Positions 13,125-25,078 of a stretch of DNA of 64,000 nt are shown here, piece after piece (position 1 is the stretch's first letter; every line of letters begins with the position of its first letter). Source of the stretch: Nymphaea colorata (lineage: Eukaryota; Streptophyta; Magnoliopsida; Nymphaeales; Nymphaeaceae). Position numbers and translations under genes: made by a program. The notes under the pieces are model-generated. The model ran no database searches and was not told the origin of the DNA. It saw only the letters and a program-made list of their open reading frames with translations. The stretch covers positions 18,367,716-18,431,715 of the forward strand of contig NC_045144.1 of NCBI RefSeq assembly GCF_008831285.2, read 5' to 3'.

Positions 13125-13772
13125 ATGGAGGACTCCGACGACCGGAAAAGGAAGAAACCGGAAGCTCTTGTAGAGGATGGCCTCACCTCGCTGAATCCGC
13201 CAAAGTTCGCTAAATCTCAAGACGAAGCTGCCATTTCAAAACTTGACAGCCGCGACTCCGATGGTGGCGCCACCAAGCCGGAATTAGTCCCTAAAGGCGA
13301 GGAAAACGGCTCTGTGGGAGAAGAAGCAAAGCAGGAGGAGCAATTGAGTTCGCATTCTGGTGGCGAAGGGCAAGGGGCGAAGAAGAATGAGGCTTTGGAT
13401 CCGCAGGGGACAGGCTCGTCTGCTAACGGGAAGGACAAGGAGATAGTGAAGGATAAGGGAAAAGGGAAGATTTTGGTCGAGAGCGAGACCGAGGACGATG
13501 AGGAGGATGGCGGAGTTGGTGGGGTGGATGAAGACACAGACAGCGATCTCTCGGATGATCCTTTAATCGAGGTTGACCCTGCGAACATCCTCCCTTCTTG
13601 GACCAGGCGACGGACAGCGCATTCTGGCCCTTACCCGATGTCCACCGTCGCTGGAGTTGATGACGATGATGACGAAGACGATGATGATATTAGTGCTGAT
13701 GAAGACGACGTTAACGATGACAATGACGAGGACGACGATGACGATGAGGATGAGGATGAGGACGATGATTAG
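13125..13772 (+). CDS. Acidic protein with CHZ-like motif, putative histone H2A.Z-H2B chaperone
   Basis: Single-exon frame of 215 codons. I start at the first ATG (13125); the frame is open further upstream but only from a GTG. The N-terminal third is charged and Lys-rich (DDRKRKKP), a possible nuclear signal. Near residues 147-165 the sequence LIEVDPANILPSWTRRRT resembles the CHZ motif of yeast Chz1 and plant Chz1-like proteins, which bind H2A.Z-H2B dimers. From about residue 178 the tail is almost pure Asp/Glu, typical of histone chaperones. Low-complexity acidic tails arise in many nuclear proteins, so the chaperone call rests on the central motif. Neighbour: tail to tail with the DUF2828 gene. 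Confidence 0.65.
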   Translation: MEDSDDRKRKKPEALVEDGLTSLNPPKFAKSQDEAAISKLDSRDSDGGATKPELVPKGEENGSVGEEAKQEEQLSSHSGGEGQGAKKNEALDPQGTGSSANGKDKEIVKDKGKGKILVESETEDDEEDGGVGGVDEDTDSDLSDDPLIEVDPANILPSWTRRRTAHSGPYPMSTVAGVDDDDDEDDDDISADEDDVNDDNDEDDDDDEDEDEDDD

Positions 13773-15600
13773 ATAGGTGATCCTTTGTCGTTTTGTTTAC
13801 TCACATCTGTGGAATTTCTTGTTGCATTAAACGATGAATCATCCTGAGAAAATTCTATCGTAGGATTTCGGGCTTCATGGTGATAAATTGCGTTGAACTG
13901 TGAATTGTTTCTGCTAATTATGGGGAATTTGTTCAGCGCATCTGTGGGAGTTATCAGCTTTATCGTAGTTAACTATGTAGTAATGGGTCATCAGTTGTAA
14001 AGTATTTATCAATTGAATGGAACTCTGTCTCTAACACATTCTCGGATTGTCGATACTGCAAACTATTCGATGATTAGAAGAGTGGTTCTTGCTTCTGTGT
14101 TTGTGGGGACTACTCGTGTGATGGTCGCTGGTTACTTTTCCCGATTGTAAGGAATCGAAGCACCAATATAGGCATAGATTGTTGTTGGTTTACTGTTTAA
14201 ATGTAATTATTATTTCACTTGGTCTTTATATCACAGCCTTAATTCGTTTAAAAAGTTGTTACTTTTGTTTTTCCTTTGTTAGTGGCTGTTGATAAACTGA
14301 ACTTTCTTACGTAGATAGAAGTGAGATCGTATTCCTTTTTTGTTTCTTTCAGGAAAGGCATGAACTTGGGTTTTCATTTTAAATGAGTCTGTGAGGCTGG
14401 TCTTGTCTCCTTTGTTCTATGTTTGTGGTTTAAGCTCTCGGATCGTTGCTTTCGGACTATATGTATCACATGCTGTGGGCACCTATTTATATGCTTTTAG
14501 TTGATGCCGTATTCCGAGAAGAGGATTTCATTCTCCCGATGCTTATTGATATCCTGTCAGAGTGAGTCCTACCTTTATCATATAAGGAGTTTATCTGTAT
14601 TGCGGTAAATGATTGATCTCCAATACAGCAACAGGCAATATCTAGTTTGAGGAAGTATAGACAAATCAATTGTTAACGCTATGTTTCCTCCATTTCTTTG
14701 TTTGGCGATGTGGCAGTATAGAGAAAAGAGTTGCTATCATGAGTCGGTTTGATGCGAGTATCAAGCAAAACTTTTTATGGATTGTTTCTGGATATACATA
14801 AATTTAGATTTCAGAGCCCACTGTAGCTTTCGATGATTTCACTTGACGTCAAAAATGATACAGGAACTTAAATTGTAGAAGATGAAACTTGATTTCACCT
14901 CTTGAGGCCTTTATTCAGCACGTATAGCACCAAATGTCTCCAAATGAGCTGGCTGATTAGTGATAATTAAAGAGTATCTGATATATGATAGGACTCTTCT
15001 TTGTTATTGAAAGTGAACCACGCAGTGAAATTTAAGAGTGAACCATGTATTTGTATGAAGAAAAGTACCAGTGCATGTGCTACTATTGATTGTAAATGGT
15101 CTTCCGAGAGAATCATGCGTACACAAGTTCATCAACGTCCCTGGAGTTGGAACTACTGCTAGGATAGACATATCACTGAAATACCTCCATTTGGATTTGG
15201 TATTAAGTTTTTTAATGACGAATATGTTTTGGAGGTCTACACATGCGTGTGGTAGGTCTCAGTTAAAATAAGAGCAATGAACTGCTGCAAATCGATAAAC
15301 TGCAGAGATTTGTGTATGCTTTCCTCTATTTTTCTACTTGCAAATGCCTTTGTTTAGAGTGGGTTGGTGGTTGTCATTGCGAGGGCTTCGTGTTTCTCTA
15401 CATTTGCTTCCTATGACATATTTACTCATCTGGAAGTCTTGTCATGTGCCTTTTTCTCTTCTTTAGCACCAAGTTATGTCTGCCTCATATGGGAAGCATT
15501 CTTGCGATTATCAACAATAGTTTATTCTGCAAACGTTCTATTTTTTTTTTTTCTTTTCTTTTTGAAAGCAACAGCGGTAACATTGAAAAATAAGTAAAAC
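13773..15600. other. Spacer between convergent genes
   Basis: This 1.8 kb region separates the stop codons of two convergent genes and should hold both 3' UTRs. It is moderately AT-rich, lacks long simple repeats and has no open frame with recognisable similarity. A short downstream exon of the CHZ-like gene cannot be excluded. Confidence 0.5.
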
Positions 15601-17547
15601 TCAGTCGATGACTGCCAGCATTTCATATTCCTTCCCAGATATAGCCGCTTCCATTATGTCCACAGGACTTATCTCACCACTATTTTCCATGAAGATCTTC
15701 AACAAGTTCTTTGAAAATCCACTAACAAGCGCCACCCCCTTCTCTGTGTCCTGCACAGGTGTGGCAATAGAATCACGAAGGTTCCAGAAGACAATCTCTG
15801 GTGGCTTCTCGTACCCACACTTCCTGAACTTTCTCACTATTGCCATGTAATCGGTTTCCCAGGGATTTGCCGATGCTTCATCGAACTCCATGTCACTAAA
15901 AACAAATACGCGCTTGATCATTTGATCTTGTGTTAGGGTTCCATCCACGGCTATCTTCAGGATCAAGTCGAATACCTTCTGAAAATCTGTATTCATTCCC
16001 CATTGCATGTTCTCTACAAACTGGTACTTTTCGGCCAGTGTGCCACCCTCAATCTCATGAAGCTGTGGATTCTCGCTGAAGGTAAGTAAATGCCCGTTCC
16101 ATGGCTTTGAACTGAGTTCAGAAACCAGGAGGCCAAGTGCAATGCTGACCTCAATTGGTGTCCCGGCCATGCTCCCAGACACATCGCAGATGGCCAGACT
16201 GTTTGTCAGTTTCTGCTTTTTCTGCATTTCTTCTACAATCCCTCGCCACTGGAGTTCTGCTACTTCATCAGTGCCACCATTAGTTGCTGCTGTTATTGCT
16301 GCTTTTAGAATCTCATGGGGAAGCAATGCTCCTGATGCAATCTTGCATTTCCCCATCTTTACATCTCGGAGATATTCTGCGAAACGATCTCCATCGTGTT
16401 TCTGGAAGAGCCTCTTGTAGTTTTTCATGGCAACAGAAGCAACACGATTGTATGGTAGGGCATCCCACTGGTTGGCACTCATGTAAACTTCAGGCAGCTG
16501 CATAATTCTCCGCAATGGGACAAGGGCTTGTTTGCGAAGACGGTCTCTTACTCTATAAGAGTAGTGCCTCTCCTCTACGTCAGCGTATTCTGGATGGGAT
16601 TCCCGAGGAAAGAGCCGTTTCCCAACTGCTTCACAGAGCAGCAGAGACCGATCATATGAAGAATTCAATGAGGGACACCATTTGGCAGCTAAGCTCAGGT
16701 GTGGATTTTTTCTACCTGAACCTACTATTGCTAGATCCGAAGCCAACAGTTCTGCAAACAGCTTCGCGATCTCATCATACAGAAAGCGAAAATCTTGATC
16801 GTTGTTGTACCTTGCTATAGCTTTCAACGCCATATTTGCCGTCTTCTTCCTGCGGAGTTCTGCAGCATGTTCTTTTTCAAGTCTACATCTCTCCTTCTCT
16901 TCATCGATTCTCTGCTCTCGGGGCTTCGCCTTCCTGTTTATCCTCAGACTTTTTCTCTTTCTCCTTAACAAAATGCGTTTCCGGAATGGCCTCTTAATGC
17001 GTTCTTGCTTTGCAATTCTGCGGACGTCTGGCCCTTTGAGTAGCCGGAAAAGTATCTCAGGCAAATCTTTGAGGTAACCTGCTGCAGAGAGGCCGCGGAT
17101 ATTGCCTGCCAGGGTCTTGGGATGGTGGCCATGAAGCCACAGAGCAGCAGTATAGAATCCTTCTTTGTCTGATTTCCCTTTCTCCCTCACCCCCCTCAGT
17201 TGGCAGACAAGCTTCAGAGTGGTGGTGGGATCATGAACCCACGCAGATTCAAGTAGCTGAATCAATCTTTCACTAGGTGTGTCTGGCACCACATGGAAGA
17301 AGAAATCCAAGCAGGGATTGCCGCTAGAAAGAAAAGTTGGGGAGAAGTTCTCAGTAAGGCCCGCAGTTCGAGTCTGGCTGACTGCCTTCAGCTTGGTTTT
17401 GTTGAATTGGCTTGTGAGGAGGTTCATGAAGGGGTCAACGGCAGTTTGGTCTGTTTTGCTTCCGGCGGCGGCGGTGTTGCCACCCAAGCACTCTTCGGAC
17501 AAATCATGAATTTCAGGTGGGCCAAGAAGTACCATTAGAGAATCCAT
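15601..17547 (-). CDS. DUF2828 / vWA-domain protein
   Basis: Intronless gene of 648 codons, start ATG at 17547; the frame continues upstream only through a TTG. It begins MDSLMVLLGPPEIHD, the LLGPPE opening typical of plant DUF2828 proteins. The middle is a Lys/Arg-rich helix (about residues 190-260). The C-terminal third is a von Willebrand A-like fold with the metal-binding DVSGSMAG (DxSxS, about residue 453) and FVFSDMEFD. Length fits the family, whose biochemical role is unknown. The vWA part predicts divalent-metal-dependent protein or RNP binding, by analogy to Ro60/TROVE proteins. It ends KEYEMLAVID. Imperfect tandem repeats lie immediately upstream. Confidence 0.88.
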   Translation of the reverse strand: MDSLMVLLGPPEIHDLSEECLGGNTAAAGSKTDQTAVDPFMNLLTSQFNKTKLKAVSQTRTAGLTENFSPTFLSSGNPCLDFFFHVVPDTPSERLIQLLESAWVHDPTTTLKLVCQLRGVREKGKSDKEGFYTAALWLHGHHPKTLAGNIRGLSAAGYLKDLPEILFRLLKGPDVRRIAKQERIKRPFRKRILLRRKRKSLRINRKAKPREQRIDEEKERCRLEKEHAAELRRKKTANMALKAIARYNNDQDFRFLYDEIAKLFAELLASDLAIVGSGRKNPHLSLAAKWCPSLNSSYDRSLLLCEAVGKRLFPRESHPEYADVEERHYSYRVRDRLRKQALVPLRRIMQLPEVYMSANQWDALPYNRVASVAMKNYKRLFQKHDGDRFAEYLRDVKMGKCKIASGALLPHEILKAAITAATNGGTDEVAELQWRGIVEEMQKKQKLTNSLAICDVSGSMAGTPIEVSIALGLLVSELSSKPWNGHLLTFSENPQLHEIEGGTLAEKYQFVENMQWGMNTDFQKVFDLILKIAVDGTLTQDQMIKRVFVFSDMEFDEASANPWETDYMAIVRKFRKCGYEKPPEIVFWNLRDSIATPVQDTEKGVALVSGFSKNLLKIFMENSGEISPVDIMEAAISGKEYEMLAVID

Positions 17548-17569
17548 TGCCAATGCTGGATTGTTATCC

Positions 17570-17880
17570 CAGGAGTAGGTATAACAATGGAGGTGTATGT
17601 GAAGGCTTGGGTCTCTTCTTGGTGCCAATTCTGGTTATTGCTTGAGGAGTTGGTAGAACAATGGGGGTGTATATGAAGGGAAGGGCTCACTTGGTGGCCA
17701 AGGAAAGGAGACGTTGATTTCTTGATGCCTTTATCGTGGGGTTATGTATGAAGAGAAGGACTTTCTTGGTGCCCAAGGAGACTTGGATTTCTTTATTGAT
17801 TCCTTTATGGTGGGACAGCGTATGAACTATGAAGGGAAGGGGCTTTCTTGGTGCCCAGGGAGACTTGGGTCGTTTTAACT
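17570..17880. repeat. Imperfect tandem repeats upstream of the DUF2828 gene
   Basis: About four diverged units of roughly 70-85 bases share the core TATGAAGGGAAGG, then CTTTCTTGGTGCCCA, AGGAGACTTGG and CCTTTATGGTGGG. They cover the presumed promoter and 5' leader of the minus-strand DUF2828 gene. The first unit reaches to within about 25 bases of its start codon. Confidence 0.65.
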
Positions 17881-18489
17881 TGGAGAGCCTCTGAAATGTC
17901 TAAGTCAATGTCTAAGTCTTTCTTGTCCTGACCTGTGGTATTAAAATCAGAAATTGAATTGAATGAGCCAGGCTGAAAATTCTGCAAATGGGTATAAGAC
18001 TTAGTTTAAACTGACTGAGCACTCATGGATTTGCCACCAATTCGATTGGAATCGGCCAATTCAGAGGGCATTGATCCCCAGAAGAGCACTCTTGCATTGA
18101 TGCTTTGCAGATAAACTTGGTGCTGATGCTTTAGAACAGCTTTACTTGGGGTTTCCTCAGATCATGCTTTTCTGCTTTTATTCTTTAGCTGTCTTACCTT
18201 GTTCATTTAGCTGCAAACAAGTGTGGCATTTGATTGTTTCAAGTTGTTAAGTTATGCAATTTCTATGTCCTTTATATTGGGCTTGGATTTGTTAAGTTGG
18301 ATTCCATCTGTGTTCAGTTCCAAATCAGCGTCTAAAATCAGATCTGGTTCAGATTTTAAGAACTACGGCCCGGACAATTTTGCACATGACCTGATTTTGG
18401 TTGTCAAATCTCCACCTTCCTACCCTTTTCTCTACGTGGTTGAGTGACAGTAAAACCATGTAGGAAATTTTTTTTAGAGTGAAAACAAT

Positions 18490-18985
18490 TTTTTTTGAAA
18501 AACTAGTTTTGTAATGCCCCAATTTAAGAAGGTTAGTCCCGTATTGAAATTTGTTAGATAATTTTAAGAGTTTATAAAGGAGTTATTAAGTGATTGGTTA
18601 TCCTAATTCCTGGCTTTTTTAGATTGGAACTGAAGTGGCTTGGAGGTAGGTTGGAATCCATTGAACCAGGGACCAGAGCCTAGTGTGGGAGTGGGTCATC
18701 AAAGTCGTTCTAACACTCAGATTTGGGGTTTCCACATGCTGGTGTACCCTTTAAGGGTGTAATACATTGCTTTAAAAAGTCTAGTTCCATATTAAAGAGT
18801 GAGAAATTTTCAAGAGCATATCAGTTGGATTGTTGAGTAATTGGTTGTTTCGGTTTGTACCTTTCGTGGATGTGAACGAAAACTGTTACGAGGCCAGTTG
18901 AGATCCGTCAAACCAGAAACTCGAGACCAGTGTAGGAGTGGGTCGGGCCATTTCAAGTTTTTATGCTAAAACCAAGTTTTAGCAA
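18490..18985. mobile_element. Two LTR-like diverged units
   Basis: Two adjacent segments (about 18513-18770 and 18778-18970) each carry GAGTAATTGGTT-like words, followed by ...CCAGTGTAGGAGTGGGTC. The first begins GTAATGCCCCAATTTAAG, similar to the starts of plant LTRs. No coding sequence or primer-binding site is seen between them. The call as LTR or TRIM remnants is tentative. Confidence 0.35.
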
Positions 18986-21900
18986 GTCTTATTACTAGCC
19001 TTTTATATTTGAAATATATTTGCACATTGTGTTCTCCAAATATAATTGCTGGTTTTTTTTGTATGGTAGCATGGAAGATATAGATATGTATGCATTCCTT
19101 GTTTTCTTATGAGCTAATCACATCTCCAACTACTTGTCCTTTTCTCCATTAATTGCTATCAAGTTTATTACCACTTTCATGGCTTCCAAAAACAACATTT
19201 CTAGGGTAACGAAGAGTTACTACCGCAGATCAAGTTTCCCAGTGTTTCAGGTTTAACAATATCAAACACCATTCGAACCAGAATACATGAATGAATGATT
19301 TGACAAAAAGTGATCCTCCATAAATACGTCAGCTTGGGTATAAGATGCATTATCTTCCAAATGGAATGTTCATTGAAGCCGATTCCTTTTTGTTTTTTTT
19401 TTTCTTTTCAAAAGACAATTGTACCGACTTTTTTCTTGCTTTTCAGTCTTTAAACGTGTGGTTGGAACCCAAATGGGCAACGCTCATGGGCTAATTATTT
19501 GACAAGCTATTCACTTCCTATTCCAAATTCCTTATTTTTTGTCAGTTTTCACATTAAATATTAAAAAATAAAAGATATCTTCTAAGTGAGATCTTTAGAA
19601 GCACACCCAAGTCCTGACAAATCAAAAACTCAAAATTTTGGTGAAACTTGAGCTGAATGGAAGATTAAGTCTTGTAATGGAAGTCTTCCGTGGGCATTTC
19701 AGATGGTGATGGAAATGGATCAGATATAATCAACTAGTGCCAGCATCACTTTGGGTTGTTTAATCAGATTTGGTAAAGAAATCCAAACACAGCTGCTTAT
19801 CGGATCTGTGACACTGCAGTTTCATAGCTAAATCATCTGAGTCAGAGATTCAACTGAAATCCCATAAATATCATACCCAATTAGATATAAATGTCATAAC
19901 TTGGATTTTGGATCTTAATTCGGTCTAAGAAAATAAAAATCCGACTGAATTTAGCTCCGTTTGCAATAACTACCAGAGAAAAAGACAAACTGAGAGCTCA
20001 AATGGATCTGATATAACTAAGAATGCAAATAGGTCTGATACAAGGTGAATGTTGGAATTCTACTATCCTGAATTTCACGTGTTTGCACCCTCAAATTTAA
20101 ATTTTTTTAGAATCAAATGCCGTCGATATTTCCCAATTTCCATTCTGTAAAAAAAAATGGTTTTTAACGAGAGAAAGAGAAAGCACGCTTCTCCTCGCAT
20201 CAGCCATGGCGAAAAAAAAGAAGAAAAAAGAAAGCATTGCTGCAGTGATGGCCGTTGCCATTATTAAAGAAGTAAAGGGATACAAGACAAACATAGAAAG
20301 ACAAAACCCAACACCCTAGAAGAAAAAAAGAAGGTTTCTTCTTCATTTTAGTGTTTACAGAATGAGCATCAGTTTTCAAATAGTATCTCTAACTTTAAAT
20401 AATGCCAATGTGTGCATTAGTAAAAGAAATATAAATATAGTAACTGCATATTTTCCTGTGGAATAAATCGATCTTCACAACATAGTTGCAGAAATCAGAC
20501 ATGGAAGGTACAGTGCGAAAGGTTCTCTGACTGGAAATTGCCTGATGATAAAAAATCCGTAGATCAGAGGAGTTCCGTTGCTCAAGTCAGTGTACTAAGG
20601 AGTTTCTCCTTCTTGTAAGCATAGGCAAGTATTTTCAAAGGGAGCATTGAGACGCAGTAGCACTTGAAGCCCATGGTGTTCAATGGCTGGACAACTGCCG
20701 AACCCGCTTCCTTCTTTCTCCCTTACTTGCAGAGTTCAGGACTGCAATGGAATTTGATAGATACATAATATACATCAACTAATACAATGCTCCCACCCCT
20801 ACGGCACAGAAATAACAGTTGACCTGGAAATCTAAACAAACAATTCCAGTTTGGATGACCTAAAAACTCGATTGAGAATCACATGTCAATCAAATTCAGT
20901 ACAACCAAGAAAACCGAGAAACTGAAACCACCATCTAACCAAGAAAACCAGGCCTTTCCAACACGGGTTAAACTAGGATCGTCAACAACGTATGTCACTT
21001 TCCAAAGCCAACCTGCGCAGTATTGAAGTGGGACATGCATTCGCATTAAAGCTTAAATTTATGACCTGCCAAATCAGGGGGGCAGCAACGTTTTCTGCTT
21101 CTTTGTGTTCGTTACAGTGACCAAACGCCGCTCTCAACCTGTAGAAGTGATGACGCCATCAACACCCACTGTGGGATAGATGAAATGGGGAGATGATGGA
21201 AACTTTCTCCCGACTGTCATTTGACAGATCAGCTGATCAAGGACTGTAATCCAGTATCCAGGCGTCTCCTTAACATTGGGGCTCACCAGATAACTGAAGA
21301 GTTTAAAAACACATCAAGCAAAAGCATTCACTTTCCAAGTACTGAGGGACCGGCCACAAGTTCAGGAAAAGGAAAGAATGGGTGATTAAAGAAACGGAAA
21401 AGCAGAAAAAGTAAGAGTGATTTGGACCAAAGGAGACCACACTTTGACCTGTCAGACAAGGACAAGACTGCAACGTGACTTGAGAAGAAACGTGAACCCC
21501 AGAAAATCATGACTCTGGTAAGTCAGGATGAGCATTTATTGTAGATGATACAGAGCAAATATGGGGCCTACCACTCATCATATTTTCGGTAAAGCAGAAG
21601 GGAAGAAACAGGGAACATACTTATCTCTGATCTATCACCCAATTAAGCATTACAACATCGCCGTTGAGTAGCAATCAGCAAGGTAAGAAAGTAAAGGAAA
21701 AGCAAGGACCACAGAATGAAAGCTGCCAAATCGTCCCATACGACACAGAGAAACTGTAAAAGAGCAGCAAAGGGGCAAAAGAAAAAGCAGGTGCTCGTGA
21801 CCACATATATAAATTGGAGATGATGATTGAAGGAATGATGTAATAAATCTAAAATTGATAATTCCAACTGTAAAATCATAAAGGAAAGATGCAACGTCTG

Positions 21901-22386
21901 CAACTCCGCAATGTCTGTGTCCTGCAAGAACGGTTCCCCAGCTTCCTCTACTGCCTTCCCTTTTGCCAACAGCAGACTCACGGCTACCACACCAGCTCCA
22001 TAACACAACGATCTGGTAGATCAGACGTTACAGTTGAATCAATCTCCTCCCAACACTCTCCGCAACATATAGCTAAGTCACAGATGCCATGTCCAACACC
22101 AACAAATAATACTAATAGTGTATTACTTACTCTTCAGTTGCTATCCTGCTCAGCTATAAAGAAGGATCACATGCAAAAGAATAAACCAAGTCCCAAACCA
22201 TAAATTAGCAAAATCTTTCATCCATAGTTACAAGATTAGAAATAACCATATATAACCAAGATCCAAGTACATGCAACTACTATAGGAAAACGGAGAGAAA
22301 TGCCGAAGTTCGATTGGAAGTGACGCTGTTGCCTCAAGCCGACTGAACCATCAAACACAACCCCCAGCATATCAGTCAACCTATGT
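18986..22386. other. Intergenic DNA and AFB2 3' flank
   Basis: No gene is supported. The last few hundred bases before 22387 should be the 3' UTR of the minus-strand auxin receptor. The rest is unique-looking, moderately AT-rich sequence with only short frames, including two overlapping ones on the minus strand at 21.64-22.0 kb that lack any family signature. Confidence 0.55.
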
Positions 22387-25078
22387 CTACACCGTCAAGA
22401 CAAAGTTGGGGGCATCCTTTCGTGGCCCAACCAACGTCCTGTAAATGTAGAGCTTATCAACCTGCTGTCCATCACTTGGGCTCTCCTCAATCAGATCCCT
22501 ATCGTTGATGATCTCAACATTGAGTCTTGGAACCTTTTCTGCAAGTAGTTTGCATCCATGGTATGTAACATTACATGTCGACATCCAAAGGGATCGCATT
22601 GTCTCGTACTTCTCTACTTCTGCTAAAAGCGCTCCATCACCAAAGGGGCTGTCCCTAATTTCCAGCTTCTTCAAATTTTTGCAGCCACTCAACACATACC
22701 GCATTCCTTCATCACTATCACCAGCAAAGGCAACAGACAGCATTTCCAGACGCTCGGCGTACATGCCAATGTATAGGAATACTCGATTAGTAAGCAGACC
22801 TGACAAGGACAGTCGACGAAGGTTCTTGCAGGACTGAACAATAGCACCAAACCCTTCATCCAGTGGCTCCATGGTTATGTGATCAGGTTTCTTCGGTTCT
22901 ATGATGCATAGCCTGAAGCGGATGAATCTTGGACAGTTGTTGGCTATGGCTATCAATGCTGCATTTGTCATTTGATGACAGAAGTAGAGAACTGAGTGAA
23001 GGACAGGGCAACCCTTTGACACTGCAACCAAACCTTCTTCAGTGACAGCAGCATGATCTACACCATAAGGGTCAGACGGGAACACTCGCAATTCCTGCAA
23101 CTCCTTACACGTTGATGCTACTACATGAAGCCCATCATCTCCGATATGGTCCAACACCTGCAAACACTCAATAGATCTGAGAAGCCACTTAACTGAAGAA
23201 ATTATAAGTTTAACGTAAAATAAAATAGAAAAATACAATAAAAATGGATAATGTAAGTTATACAGATATCCAAAAAAACAAAAAAACAAAAAGACCTATA
23301 AGATTGCTTAGTTCCTGGTGCTTCAAACAGAAAGAAAATTATGTGGATGAATCCAAAAGAAATCAAAGTGGAGAAAGTGAAAACATTAAAGAAGAAAACA
23401 CAAAAAGGCAGAGTTGAGAAATAGATTATTCCACTTATACGAATGCTAGACAAGAACTCAAGAAGCTAAAACCAAGTAAAATTTTTAGCTGTGAGGAAGC
23501 ATACCCACAAGCGCTGAAGTTTAGGGCAGTGGCGGACCAACTTGATCAAATCATTGCTTGGGATTGTAGCATAGCTCAAATTCAATGAAGTCAGACCAGC
23601 ACAGAGAGAAACTAAATGCAGATATGATGGAGCAACTTCCCAGAATCCAGACAAGCTCCTCAATGACTTGCACTTGAGAAAGGCATTGGCAATATTAGCA
23701 GAGCGAACAGTGCGAGGTTCCTGTGAATTCCCACCTGTACCTAAGTCCACCAACTGAGGAGCTCGCAACAGAATCCGGTAAAGAACTTCAAGAGGGACCG
23801 ATCGATTTAAGCGCAAGCTCTTAAGGTTTGGACATCTACTAACCAACCTTTCTAGTGCCCCAGCGTTCACTTCACCTTCCAAACAAGCAAAATTGAGCCG
23901 TACAAGTGATGTGCATGTGTCAGGGAAGCAACTGAGCCAGTTTCCCCTGTGATCTTCGATGTCATTTTCTTGCAAATCCAGCTCTCTTAGGTGCCTATGA
24001 ATGAAAAACAAGACGTCTAAGAAAAGGACGTACAGCGGTCTAGATTCGAAATAAGGAAGCAGCAGAAGTAGATCAGGATACACAGGCATTGAAAAATATT
24101 GAGCATTAGAGCTACGATTTGCCTGTTTCAATGAGGAAAACATATGCTGAACTCAAACACCCCATTTCTACTATGAACAACCTACAAGCTAAAGAGACCA
24201 AATCCAGTTCATCCCCATTCCCTAGAACGTAGCTTTTCTATCTGAGATTTCTTCCTGAACATAAACCATCCAAGTAAAGGATTCCAACTAGTCTGTAGGC
24301 TAGGCTTCCGTAACAAATCAACCCCAATATAGGAACTAAACCAAAAAAAGAAACCCAACTTGTTGAACAAAGTCAAAGAGAAACTAACAACACACCAAAC
24401 ATTTCAACATTCTTCCTTGAATACAGACTCCCCAGTGAGATATTCCCACCTTAATGTACAGGCCAAATATTCCAGCGTCAAATACAACCACCAGTACATG
24501 TAATAAGTTGGAAACGCATTTCTACAAGAAAGGGCTGCGAAGCGGTTGAACCAAGTAAAAAAATGAAACTAAGATCACACTCTGATGTTCAACAAAAACG
24601 AAGCAGATGGCGTAGAGGAAACTCACCTACAGTGTGCAGCAATTGCAGCAATGCCGTCCGTGGTAAAACCATCACAGCTGATAAGAACTAAGGACTTGAA
24701 GTTCGGAAATGATCGGGAGAGAAGCTCCAGGCTTTCATCGGAGACCACCATCCTCTTCAACCGTATCTCCTCCAGCCACGGGTAGCTCTTCGCCATGGCC
24801 TCAATCCATGGGTAAACATGCCCTCCCCAATCATGGGGAACCAGGTTGAAATCTGCAAAATGAGGCTTCCCCTTCAGAGTGAGCGACTTGATCCGCGGAA
24901 ACCTCGAGATCAGGCGCTCCGGGCTGATGGAATAGCAATTCCCAATGAACACTCGTTCCCTCGACCATCTCTCGATCCGGTACCACGACTTGCACACCAG
25001 AGACAACGAATTCCGATCGCGGTGGCCGGAGATGAAGCTGAATATGTGCTCGACGATCTCGTCCGGAAACGAAGCCAT
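22387..25078 (-). CDS. AFB2: TIR1/AFB auxin receptor F-box protein, AFB2/AFB3 type
   Basis: Substrate receptor of an SCF ubiquitin ligase: it binds auxin together with Aux/IAA repressors and targets them for destruction in the nucleus. Exons on the minus strand: 25078-24627, 23994-23505 and 23157-22387, with GT-AG junctions and matching phases, giving 570 residues (Arabidopsis AFB2 has about 575). The F-box is at residues 1-45 ([10 protein letters not shown]...[12 protein letters not shown]). Leu-rich repeats follow, with family landmarks [54 protein letters not shown] and [16 protein letters not shown] and the C-terminal [18 protein letters not shown] place it with AFB2/AFB3 rather than TIR1. 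A TTG-initiated upstream extension was rejected in favour of the first ATG. The miR393 site lies in exon 3. Confidence 0.95.
22584..22605 (-). promoter_or_regulatory. miR393 target site in AFB2 exon 3
   Basis: On the plus strand 22584-22601 reads TCCAAAGGGATCGCATTG, identical to the first 18 bases of mature miR393. The transcript (minus strand) therefore carries the complementary site within the codons for TMRSLWM. The last four positions pair poorly. miR393 is known to cleave TIR1, AFB2 and AFB3 mRNAs and can trigger secondary siRNAs. Confidence 0.92.

Noticed and set aside
13217-13588. Ser-rich minus-strand frame
   Set aside because: Shadow of the acidic plus-strand gene; Asp/Glu codons read backward give Ser and Val-rich frames.
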